Shown here piece after piece: positions 25,523 through 32,763 of a stretch of DNA of 40,148 nt. The DNA is from Lysobacteraceae bacterium. GTDB taxonomy: Bacteria; Pseudomonadota; Gammaproteobacteria; Xanthomonadales; Xanthomonadaceae. Made by a program: the position numbers and the translations under genes. The stretch's first letter is position 1. Each line of letters begins with the position of its first letter. The stretch is from positions 1 through 40,148 of the forward strand of contig JANINR010000060.1 of NCBI GenBank assembly GCA_024508915.1. The letters are read 5' to 3'. The notes under the pieces were generated by a model. That model was not told the origin of the DNA and ran no database searches. It saw only the letters and a program-made list of their open reading frames with translations.

Positions 25523-26722
25523 ATGAACGCCCCCGCCAACCCCGTCGTCCGCCTGCGCAATCCCTGGCGCTCCACCCATCCGTGGGTCTTCCAGAAGGTG
25601 GTGGAAAAGCCCGCGCAGAAGCCGAAGCCCGGCAGCCTGGTGGACATCGTCGGCGTCGACGGCGAGTGGATCGGCCGCGGCTTCTACAACGGCCACTCGC
25701 GGATCGCGCTGCGCATCCTGGAAACGCATCCGGACGTGGACGTCGATGCCGCCTGGTTCGCGCGCCGGATCGCCGAGGCGGTGGCGCTGCGCCGCGAGGT
25801 GCTGCGGCTCGATGCGGTGAGCGACGCCTGGCGCGTCGTGCATTCGGAGGGCGACGGGCTGTCGGGCCTCGTCGTCGACCGCTACGCCGACCTGCTCGTG
25901 GTCGAATTCTTCAGCGCCGGCATGTTCCGCCACCGCGAGTGGATCTACGACGCGCTGCGCGCGCAGTTCCCCGGCTGCCGCTTCCATGCGTTCGCCGACG
26001 AGCACGTGCAGAAGCAGGAGTCGTTCGACTTCAAGCCCTGGAACAGCAGCGGCGGCGGACCGTCGGCGCCGGCGATCGTCACCGAGCACGGCATCCGCTT
26101 CCGCGCCGATCCGGCCGGCGCGCACAAGACGGGTTTCTTCGCCGACCAGCGCGACAACCGGCAGTGGCTGTCGGAACACGTCGCGGGCAAGCGCGTGCTC
26201 GACCTGTGCTGCAACACCGGCGGATTCGGCGTGTACGCGGCGGTGCGCGGCGCGGCCGAGGTCGTCGGCATCGACATCGACGAGGACGTGCTGGAGATCG
26301 CGCGCGGCAACGCGAAGCTCAATTCCGCGGCGGGCGGGGTGAAGCCGCGCTTCGTGCAGGCGGACATCTTCCCGTGGCTGCGCGACGCCGCCGCGCGCGG
26401 CGACCGCTACGACGTGGTCGTGCTCGATCCGGCGAAGATGACCCGCGACCGCGACCAGGTCATTCCGGCGCTGAAGAAGTACCTCGACATGAACAAGCTC
26501 GCGCTCGGCGTGGTCGCGCCCGGCGGCCTGTTCGCCACGTTCTCGTGCACGGGCCTGGTGAGCGAGGACGAGTTCCTCGGCATGCTGCGGCGCGCGGCGT
26601 TCTATTCCGGGCGCACGATCCAGGTGCTGAAGGTGGCGGGCGCGGGGCCGGACCACCCGTTCCTCGCGAGCGTGCCCGAATCGCGCTACCTCAAGGCGGT
26701 GTTCTGCCGCGTGCTCGACTGA
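25523..26722 (+). CDS. rlmI: 23S rRNA cytosine-5 methyltransferase, RlmI-like
   Basis: SAM-dependent methyltransferase with an N-terminal PUA RNA-binding domain (about 1-85; LRNPWRSTHPWVFQKVV) and a C-terminal Rossmann domain with the SAM motif VLDLCCNTGGFGVYAA (about 224-239), DPAKM and the catalytic-region FSCTGLVSEDEF. The 399-residue length is close to E. coli RlmI (396), which methylates C1962 of 23S rRNA. Start at ATG 25523; a -10-like GATAAT at 25511-25516 ends 6 bp before it, so the message may lack a leader. Divergent from the rhomboid gene. Its last 37 bp overlap the end of the next, convergent gene. Confidence 0.93.
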   Translation: MNAPANPVVRLRNPWRSTHPWVFQKVVEKPAQKPKPGSLVDIVGVDGEWIGRGFYNGHSRIALRILETHPDVDVDAAWFARRIAEAVALRREVLRLDAVSDAWRVVHSEGDGLSGLVVDRYADLLVVEFFSAGMFRHREWIYDALRAQFPGCRFHAFADEHVQKQESFDFKPWNSSGGGPSAPAIVTEHGIRFRADPAGAHKTGFFADQRDNRQWLSEHVAGKRVLDLCCNTGGFGVYAAVRGAAEVVGIDIDEDVLEIARGNAKLNSAAGGVKPRFVQADIFPWLRDAAARGDRYDVVVLDPAKMTRDRDQVIPALKKYLDMNKLALGVVAPGGLFATFSCTGLVSEDEFLGMLRRAAFYSGRTIQVLKVAGAGPDHPFLASVPESRYLKAVFCRVLD

Positions 26723-27036
26723 GGCGCGTCCGGCCGCGCGTGCGAGCGCGCACGGCGCGGGTGCTCGACGGCGCCCTCCAGCCTTCGCGCGTAGCGCTGC
26801 CCGACGCGGCGCGAGATGTACGTGGCCAGGCCTTCGCCCTCGCGCGCGAGCTGCTTCATCCGCGCCACGTGCATGCGCCCCGGGCACGTGCGGTCGTAGA
26901 GGTAGATCGCGCCGTTGGAGAACCGCACCGCGATGCCGTCGTCCACCAGCGCGTAGCCGGCCACCCCGGACTGCCCGCTGCGGTTGCCGTAGCGGTGGAA
27001 CAGCGGCCTGGCCTCCTGGCGCGTCGCGGTGCCCAT
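26686..27036 (-). CDS. Small uncharacterised protein, possibly KTSC-like
   Basis: A 116-residue frame from ATG 27036 (MGTATRQEARPLFHRYGNRSGQ). The central part, GVAGYALVDDGIAVRFSNGAIYLYDRTCPGRMHVARMKQLAREGEGLATYI (given in part), has the beta-turn-beta look of a short domain in which the chain reads a hydrophobic strand, FSNGAIYLY, then a helix; this recalls KTSC domains but key residues cannot be aligned with confidence. The Arg-rich C-terminus runs 37 bp into the end of rlmI on the other strand. A -10-like TAGGCT lies 8 bp before the ATG. Function unknown. Confidence 0.65.
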   Translation of the reverse strand: MGTATRQEARPLFHRYGNRSGQSGVAGYALVDDGIAVRFSNGAIYLYDRTCPGRMHVARMKQLAREGEGLATYISRRVGQRYARRLEGAVEHPRRARSHARPDAPQSSTRQNTALR

Positions 27037-27154
27037 GGCCGCGGAGCCTAGCCGGGGCGCGGTATGCGCAGGATGATGGCCCGCGGACGGGCCGGCGCCG
27101 CGCCGCGCGTCGCCGGTCTCATCACGCGCGACCCGCGCGTTTACACTGGCTCCC

Positions 27155-28579
27155 ATGACCGAATCGCTGCTCACGGGGTTGCTGCTGGTCGCGGTCGTGG
27201 CCGCGGTCGTGCTCGGCATGCTGGCCGCGCGCTGGCACCGTGACGCGGCCGCGCTTGCGGCTGAACGCGCGGCACGGCAGGCGGAAACCGCCGAGGCCGG
27301 GCAGCTGCGCGGCCGCCTCGGCGCGATCGAGCGCGAACTCGCCGATGCCCAGGCGGCGCGCGCGAGCCTCGAGGCGCAGCTCGCGCAGGCGCGCGAGGCC
27401 CAGGTCCAGGCCACCGCGAACGCCGAACACCTGAAGGCGGCGCAGCTGCAGATGCAGCGCTTCGTGGACGAGGCGCAGGCGAAGCTGACCGATGCGTTCG
27501 CGCTGAAGGCCGCCGAAGTGCTCGAAGCGAAGGGCAAGACCTTCGAGGACGGCGTGCGCAAGGCGACCGAGCGCGGCCGCACCGACCTCGACGCGCTGCT
27601 GAAGCCCTTCGCCGAGCATCTCGGCCGGTTCCAGGCGCAGGTGGCCGGCTTCTACGGCGACGAGGCGAAGGAACGCGCCTCGCTGACCGGCGCGGTCAAC
27701 GAGCTGAAGACGCTCAACCAGGACATGGCCTCGAAGGCCGCCGAGCTTGCGCGCGCGCTGCGCGGCAACGCCAAGGTGCGCGGCGACTGGGGCGAGCTGA
27801 TGCTGGAGAGCGTGCTGCGCGGCTCCGGCCTCGAGGAAGGCGTGCACTACGAGCGCCAGCAGTCGAGCACCGACGAGGATGGCCGGCGCCTGCGGCCCGA
27901 CGTCGTCGTGAACCTGCCGGGCGAGCGCCAGGTGGTCGTCGACAGCAAGGTGAACCTGGTCGCGTGGCAGGACGCGATGAACGCGATGGACGACCCGGAC
28001 CTGCACTCGGTCTCGCTGCAGCGCCACGTCGAGGGGCTGCGCCGGCACGTGAAGGACCTGGCCGACCGGGACTATCCGAAGGCGCAGGGCGACGGCGCGC
28101 TCGACGTGACCATCGCGTTCGTGCCGATCGAGGGCGCGCTGTCCGCCGCGCTCGGGGCGGACCCGTCGCTGCAGAACTATGCGTTCGACCGGCGCGTGGT
28201 GTTCGCGTCGCCGAACACGCTGATGGCGATGCTGCGCGTGGTCGACCGGCTGTGGGTGCGCGACACGATGCAGAAGCGCGCGCTGGAGATCGGCGAAGCC
28301 GGCGGCAAGGTGCTCGACGCGCTGCAGGGCTTCCTCGCCGACTTCGACATGATCGAGAAGCGGCTCGGCGACGCGGGCGCGGCCTTCAGGTCGGCGCGCA
28401 ACCGCCTGGTCGAGTCGAACCAGAGCGCGATCTCGCGCGCGCAGCGGCTGGTCGAGCTTGGCGTGAAGGGCAAGAAGACCCTGCACGCGAGCATGAAGAT
28501 CGAAGCGATGCTGCCGTCGCCCGGCGATGTCGTGCCCGCGGCGTCGGGCGCCGAAGCCGCGGCGGGCGAGGACGCCTGA
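27155..28579 (+). CDS. rmuC: DNA recombination protein RmuC
   Basis: Predicted membrane-anchored nuclease-like protein, first known as limiting inversions at short inverted repeats. The 474-residue protein has an N-terminal membrane helix (about 4-25), a long Ala/Glu/Gln coiled coil (about 28-115), and the RmuC domain with GNAKVRGDWGELMLE, RLRPDVVVNLPGERQVVVDSKVNL (quoted in part) and FVPIEGAL, the last containing the PD-(D/E)xK-like core. A -10-like TACACT (27142-27147) lies 7 bp before the ATG. It converges on mlaA across 15 bp. Confidence 0.94.
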   Translation: MTESLLTGLLLVAVVAAVVLGMLAARWHRDAAALAAERAARQAETAEAGQLRGRLGAIERELADAQAARASLEAQLAQAREAQVQATANAEHLKAAQLQMQRFVDEAQAKLTDAFALKAAEVLEAKGKTFEDGVRKATERGRTDLDALLKPFAEHLGRFQAQVAGFYGDEAKERASLTGAVNELKTLNQDMASKAAELARALRGNAKVRGDWGELMLESVLRGSGLEEGVHYERQQSSTDEDGRRLRPDVVVNLPGERQVVVDSKVNLVAWQDAMNAMDDPDLHSVSLQRHVEGLRRHVKDLADRDYPKAQGDGALDVTIAFVPIEGALSAALGADPSLQNYAFDRRVVFASPNTLMAMLRVVDRLWVRDTMQKRALEIGEAGGKVLDALQGFLADFDMIEKRLGDAGAAFRSARNRLVESNQSAISRAQRLVELGVKGKKTLHASMKIEAMLPSPGDVVPAASGAEAAAGEDA

Positions 28580-28594
28580 TCGGTCGCGGCGCGG

Positions 28595-29602
28595 TCAGTT
28601 CCCGCTGGGCGGGATGACCGGCATCGCGTCGGCCGGCACGCTCGGGTTCGCGACGTCTTCCTTCAGGTAATCCGGCAGCGAGTCGTCCTGCTGCGCCTTG
28701 GCGTCGCCCGAGATCTGGTACCTGCGGCGCTGCAGCCATGCATCGCGGACCAGCGTGTAGTCGTCGGTCGCGCCCTCGCGCATGCTGTCGACGGCGAACA
28801 GCTGCGTGCGCACGTCGACCAGCTGGAGGCCCTGCAGGAACACGCGCGTCGGGTCGTCCTCGACCTGGCGGATCGGCGACAGCGGCGCGTCGCCGACGAG
28901 GCCGAACACGTCTCGCATCGTGCGCGGCCCGAACAGCGGCAGCTCGACGTAGCGCGAACGCTTCCAGCCCCAGGTGCCGAGCGTCTGCCCGAAGTCCTCG
29001 TTGTGGTACGGCAGGTGCGCATCGCTCGCGGGATCGAGGATGCCGCCGAGGCCGAGCGTCGAGTTGATCGCGAAGCGCGCGAGCGACTTGCCCGCTTCGG
29101 CGGGACGGCCCTGCAGCAGCGAGTTCAAGGCGTTGACCGGCTGGCCGAGGTTGAGGAAGAAGTTGCTGACGCCCAGCCGCACCGGGCGCGGCACCACCGC
29201 CACGTAGGCGTGCGCCAGCGGCAGCGCGATGTGCCTGTCGACCACGTTGTTGAAGCGGTGCACCTTGCGGTTGAGCTTCTCCCACGGATCGTAGATGTCG
29301 GGCTGCTCGGCCGGCGCGGGGAGCGTGGGGTCGGCGATCGGGTCGTAGACCTGGCCGCCGTAGAGCGCCTGGTAGTCGAGTTCTTCCTGCGTCGGCGCGG
29401 CCTTGGCGGGGTCGGCGGCCTGCACGTCGGCCTGCGCGTCAGTTTGCGCGTCGGACGCAGCGGGCTGCGCCGCAGCGTCGGGCACGGTCTGCACGGGCGC
29501 GGGTTGCACGGGCGCGGGTGGCGCGGGCACGGTCTGCGCGGGCACGGGCAACGGGGCCAGTGCCAGGCCGAGGACCAGGGGGAGGAGGCGGGCGGGACGC
29601 AT
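28595..29602 (-). CDS. mlaA: Outer-membrane phospholipid retrieval protein MlaA (VacJ), without lipobox
   Basis: Removes mislocalised phospholipid from the outer leaflet of the outer membrane and hands it to MlaC. The 335-residue protein from ATG 29602 starts with MRPARLLPLVLGLALAPLPVPAQ, an ordinary signal peptide; there is no Cys in the whole protein, so it cannot be the lipoprotein that E. coli MlaA is. A Pro/Ala/Gln/Asp-rich linker (about 23-80) leads to the MlaA fold: YDPWEKLNRKVHRFNNVVD, FFLNLGQPVNALNSLLQG, FAINSTLGLGGILDPA and YVELPLFGPRT. It is the last gene of mlaFEDCBA, 38 bp after mlaB, and a TAAAAT at 29614-29619 may give it its own start. Confidence 0.93.
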   Translation of the reverse strand: MRPARLLPLVLGLALAPLPVPAQTVPAPPAPVQPAPVQTVPDAAAQPAASDAQTDAQADVQAADPAKAAPTQEELDYQALYGGQVYDPIADPTLPAPAEQPDIYDPWEKLNRKVHRFNNVVDRHIALPLAHAYVAVVPRPVRLGVSNFFLNLGQPVNALNSLLQGRPAEAGKSLARFAINSTLGLGGILDPASDAHLPYHNEDFGQTLGTWGWKRSRYVELPLFGPRTMRDVFGLVGDAPLSPIRQVEDDPTRVFLQGLQLVDVRTQLFAVDSMREGATDDYTLVRDAWLQRRRYQISGDAKAQQDDSLPDYLKEDVANPSVPADAMPVIPPSGN

Positions 29603-29640
29603 GGGGGACCGGAATTTTACCCCGCGCCGGGCGGTGCGGG

Positions 29641-29934
29641 TCAGGCGAAGGACAGGTCCGCATTCAAACGGTAGGCAGCCCGCAGTTCGGCCAGGCCCGG
29701 CGGGTCGCCCGCGATGGCGATGTCGCCGCCCGCGCGCGCCGACAGCTCGGCGAGCAGCGCCACGCCGGCGCTGTCCACGCGGCTGGCGCCGGACACGTCG
29801 AATCGCGTCGCGCCGGCGAGCAGCGGGAGCGCCGCCTGCCACAGCGCCGGCACCTGTCCGCGCGCCAGGGCGCCGGCGAAGCGCAGGGCGTCGCCGGCGC
29901 GGGTCACGCCGGCCGCGGCATCAGCGGCCGGCAT
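29641..29934 (-). CDS. mlaB: STAS-domain protein MlaB
   Basis: Cytoplasmic regulatory subunit that binds the ATPase MlaF in the MlaFEDB complex. The 97-residue product is a single STAS domain with the core FDVSGASRVDSAGVALLAEL, where the Ser of DSAG takes the place of the usual Thr/Ser. It starts at ATG 29934, overlapping the mlaC stop by 14 bp, and ends 38 bp before mlaA. Weakly conserved family, but context makes the call firm. Confidence 0.9.
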   Translation of the reverse strand: MPAADAAAGVTRAGDALRFAGALARGQVPALWQAALPLLAGATRFDVSGASRVDSAGVALLAELSARAGGDIAIAGDPPGLAELRAAYRLNADLSFA

Positions 29935-30598
29935 CCGCCTGGACCTTGCCGCTGGCGAGGTCGGCCGCGACCTGGCGGATCGACTTGCGGGTCAGCTCGT
30001 TGTCGAACTGCTGGCGAAAGGTCTGCACGAAGGACACGCCCTCCACCATCACGTCGAACACCTTCCAGCCGGTGCCCGACTTGCGCATCAGGTAATCGAC
30101 CGGGATCGGCTCGCCGCCCTGGCGCAGCATCTCGCTCGACACCTTCACGCCGAGGCCGCGCGGCAGCGCCGTTTCCGACTTGATCCGCACCTTCAGGCGC
30201 GTGTTGAAGTCGAGCAGCGAGGAACCGTAGCGACGCATCAGGCTGTCGGCGAGCGCGTCGGCGAACACCTTCACGTCGGCGTCGGACGCGCCGCGCGCAT
30301 GCCGGCCCAGCACCTGGCGGGCGGCGTAGTCGCGGTCGAACATCGCGTTGAATTCGCCGGAGACGAACTGCTCCAGCGCGCCGCGATCCCTGGTGAATTC
30401 GGCGCGGCGCTTCTCCAGCGTGGAGAGGATGCGCTCGCTGTTGTCGAGCACGAGCTTGCTCGGCGAGCCCTGCATGTTCGCCGCGGCGGTGGACGCCTGC
30501 GCGGACGCGGTGCCGACGGGCGCGAGCAGCAGCGCCGGGGCGGCGAGCAGGGAGGTGGCGAGCAGCAGGGAGGGGAGGGACGTCTTCATGGGCTTCAT
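29921..30598 (-). CDS. mlaC: Periplasmic phospholipid-binding protein MlaC
   Basis: Shuttles phospholipid between outer-membrane MlaA and inner-membrane MlaFEDB. The 225-residue protein has a signal peptide (MKPMKTSLPSLLLATSLLAAP, cleavage probably after ASA near residue 33) and the Ttg2D/MlaC fold with FVSGEFNAMFDRDYAARQVLG, LMRRYGSSLLDF, PVDYLMRKSGTGWKVFDVMVEG and a closing FRQQFDNELTRKSI. Its ATG shares four bases (ATGA) with the mlaD stop, supporting this start over Met4. Confidence 0.94.
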   Translation of the reverse strand: MKPMKTSLPSLLLATSLLAAPALLLAPVGTASAQASTAAANMQGSPSKLVLDNSERILSTLEKRRAEFTRDRGALEQFVSGEFNAMFDRDYAARQVLGRHARGASDADVKVFADALADSLMRRYGSSLLDFNTRLKVRIKSETALPRGLGVKVSSEMLRQGGEPIPVDYLMRKSGTGWKVFDVMVEGVSFVQTFRQQFDNELTRKSIRQVAADLASGKVQADAGR

Positions 30599-31116
30599 TC
30601 CGTGGGCGCGGGGGCCGTGGGGGACGGTTCCGTGGCGGGGGCGGCGTCGGCGGGCTTGCCGCCACCGCTGAACATGTACTTGCCGACCATCTGGATCAGG
30701 TCGACGGCGGGGGTGGTGAATGCGATCTCGTCGCCGGGTTTCAAGGGCTCGACATCGCCGCCGGGCTGCAGGCCCACGTAGCTCTCGCCGAGCAGGCCGC
30801 CGGTGAGGATGCCTGCGGACGTGTCCGCGGGCAGGTCCTTGTAGCGCGAGTCGATCGCCAGGGTCACGACGGCATCGAGTTTGACCGGGTCAAGCTGAAT
30901 GTCCGCCACGGTGCCGATGTTCACGCCCCCGATCTTGACCGGGGCGTTCGGGCGCAGCTGGCCCAGGTTGGTGAAGCGCGCCTTGAGCGGATAGGTGTCC
31001 TGGCCGAAGCCGAACTTGCCGTTGCTCGAGGCGAGCGCCAGCACCAGCAGCGAGGCCAGCGCCAGCAGCAGGAAGGCGCCGACCGCGAATTCGAGACGGG
31101 GACCGCGAACGCTCAT
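30595..31116 (-). CDS. mlaD: MCE-domain protein MlaD
   Basis: Inner-membrane-anchored periplasmic hexamer that forms the lipid channel of MlaFEDB. The 173-residue protein has one membrane helix (about 9-29) and an MCE domain with YPLKARFTNLGQLRPNAPVKIGGVNIGTV (in part), followed by GILTGGLLGESYVGLQPGG. A Pro/Ala/Thr-rich tail (about 155-173) ends it. It lies 31 bp after mlaE and overlaps mlaC by four bases. Confidence 0.95.
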   Translation of the reverse strand: MSVRGPRLEFAVGAFLLLALASLLVLALASSNGKFGFGQDTYPLKARFTNLGQLRPNAPVKIGGVNIGTVADIQLDPVKLDAVVTLAIDSRYKDLPADTSAGILTGGLLGESYVGLQPGGDVEPLKPGDEIAFTTPAVDLIQMVGKYMFSGGGKPADAAPATEPSPTAPAPTE

Positions 31117-31147
31117 GGGAATTTCCTTTGCACCGTGCCGGCCCTGC

Positions 31148-31900
31148 TCAGTTCTGGAACAGGAAGGCGGACAAGACGAAGTTGAACATCAGCACCAGTA
31201 GCGACGCATTCACCACCGCGCGCGTCGTCGCCACCGAGGTGCCTTCGATGGTGGGCTCGGCGTGGTAGCCGACGTAGGACGCGACCAGCGCCGCGGTCCC
31301 GCCGAACACCGCGGCCTTGATGAAGGCCACGACGAAGTCGTCACGGAAGTCGACGGCGTCCTTCAACACCTGCCAGAACGAGCCGCCGTCGATGCCGATC
31401 ACGTGCACCGCCTCGAACCAGCTCGCGCTGATCGCCAGCGAGCAGAAGAACGCGGTGAGCAGCGGCACGCAGATGAGCGCGGCCCAGAAGCGCGGCGCAA
31501 CCGCCTTCGCGACCGGATCGATGCCCATCAGGCCGAGCGCGGTGATCTGGTCGGTGGCGCGCATCAGGCCGAGCTCGGCGGCGATCGACGAACCGGCGCG
31601 GCCGATGAACAGCAGCGCGGTCAGCACCGGCGCGAGCTCGCGGTACAGGCCGAGCCCGACGAGCGCGCTGATCTGGTTGGCGGCGCCGTAGGTCTCCAGC
31701 GCGCGGTAGCCGAGCAGCGTCACCGACAGGCCGACGAAGGCGCCGCCGACGGCGATGATCGGCAGCGAGCGCGCGCCGATCTTGTAGATCTCGCGCACGA
31801 GTTCGGCGAAGAAATCGCGCGTCGGCGCGGACGCGCGGATCACCGAGAGCGAGAACAGGCCGGCGCGGCCGAGCGAGCGGGTGGCGGCGACGAAGGGCAT
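31148..31900 (-). CDS. mlaE: Lipid ABC transporter permease MlaE
   Basis: Permease of the MlaFEDB complex, 250 residues with about five hydrophobic segments. It begins MPFVAATRSLGRAGLF and shows the MlaE signatures FVGLSVTLLGYRALETYGA, LVGLGLYRELAPVLTALLFIGRAGSSIAAELG (in part), ATDQITALGLMGIDP and YVGYHAEPTIEGTSVATTRAVV (in part). Start and mlaF stop overlap as TGATG. Amino-terminal extension of the open frame upstream is mlaF read in another frame. Confidence 0.95.
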   Translation of the reverse strand: MPFVAATRSLGRAGLFSLSVIRASAPTRDFFAELVREIYKIGARSLPIIAVGGAFVGLSVTLLGYRALETYGAANQISALVGLGLYRELAPVLTALLFIGRAGSSIAAELGLMRATDQITALGLMGIDPVAKAVAPRFWAALICVPLLTAFFCSLAISASWFEAVHVIGIDGGSFWQVLKDAVDFRDDFVVAFIKAAVFGGTAALVASYVGYHAEPTIEGTSVATTRAVVNASLLVLMFNFVLSAFLFQN

Positions 31901-32688
31901 CAGGCGGCCTCCACCCGGCGCGCGGTGGTGTCGAAGGGAATGGGACCGTCGGGCTCGCCGCGCAGGAACTGCAGCACCAGCGGATCGGTCGAGGCCTGCA
32001 GCTGCGCCGGCGTGCCGCTGAAGACGATGCGGCCGTCGGCGATCATCACCGCGTGGTCGGCGATCGGCAGCGTCTCGTGCACGTGGTGGGTGACGACGAC
32101 GCTGGTGAGGCCGAGCGTGCGGTTGAGTTCCGAGACCAGGTTCATGATCACGCCGCTGGCGATCGGGTCGAGGCCGGTCAGCGGCTCGTCGTACAGCATC
32201 AGCGGCGGATCCAGGGCGAGCGCGCGCGCCAGCGCGACGCGGCGCGCCATGCCGCCCGACAGCTCGCGCGGGAAAAGGTCGGCGGCGGCGCGCAGGCCGA
32301 CCGCGTGCAGCTTCATCTCGACGAGGCGGCGGATCACCGCGTCCGGCAGCCTGGTGTGCGCGCGCAGCGGCAGCGCGACGTTCTCGGCCGCGGTGAGGTC
32401 GGTGAGCAGGCCATTGCCCTGCAGCAGCACGCCGATCGACTTGCGGCGTTCCAGCAGCGCCCGCTTGCCGGCGGGCAAGGGCGCGCCGAGCACCTCGACG
32501 GTGCCGGCCGCGGGCTGCAGTTCGCCGGTCAGCGCCGAGAGCAGCGTGGACTTGCCGCAGCCCGACGGACCGAGCACCGCCACGACGCTGCCGCGCGGGA
32601 CCTCGAGGTCGATGCCGTCGAGGATCGTGCGGCCGCCGCGGTCCAGGCGCAGGCCGGAGAGACGGACGGTGGGGGTGGCGTCGGTCAT
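31900..32688 (-). CDS. mlaF: Lipid ABC transporter ATP-binding protein MlaF
   Basis: ATPase that powers the Mla complex, first gene of the operon. The 262-residue protein from ATG 32688 (MTDATPTVRLSGLRLDRGGR) contains Walker A GPSGCGKST (40-48), Q-loop region LLQGNGLLTDLT, the ABC signature LSGGMARRVALARALA, Walker B LMLYDEP and the switch His in VVVTHHVHE. The open frame upstream is only a shadow of recC. The gene is divergent from recC across 75 bp. Confidence 0.95.
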   Translation of the reverse strand: MTDATPTVRLSGLRLDRGGRTILDGIDLEVPRGSVVAVLGPSGCGKSTLLSALTGELQPAAGTVEVLGAPLPAGKRALLERRKSIGVLLQGNGLLTDLTAAENVALPLRAHTRLPDAVIRRLVEMKLHAVGLRAAADLFPRELSGGMARRVALARALALDPPLMLYDEPLTGLDPIASGVIMNLVSELNRTLGLTSVVVTHHVHETLPIADHAVMIADGRIVFSGTPAQLQASTDPLVLQFLRGEPDGPIPFDTTARRVEAA

Positions 32689-32763
32689 GGGGCGGCATTG
32701 TCGCATCAGAGGGCGGTGCGGCGGTCCCAACGCGTGCGACGGGGCTGCGGCATCATTCAGGGG

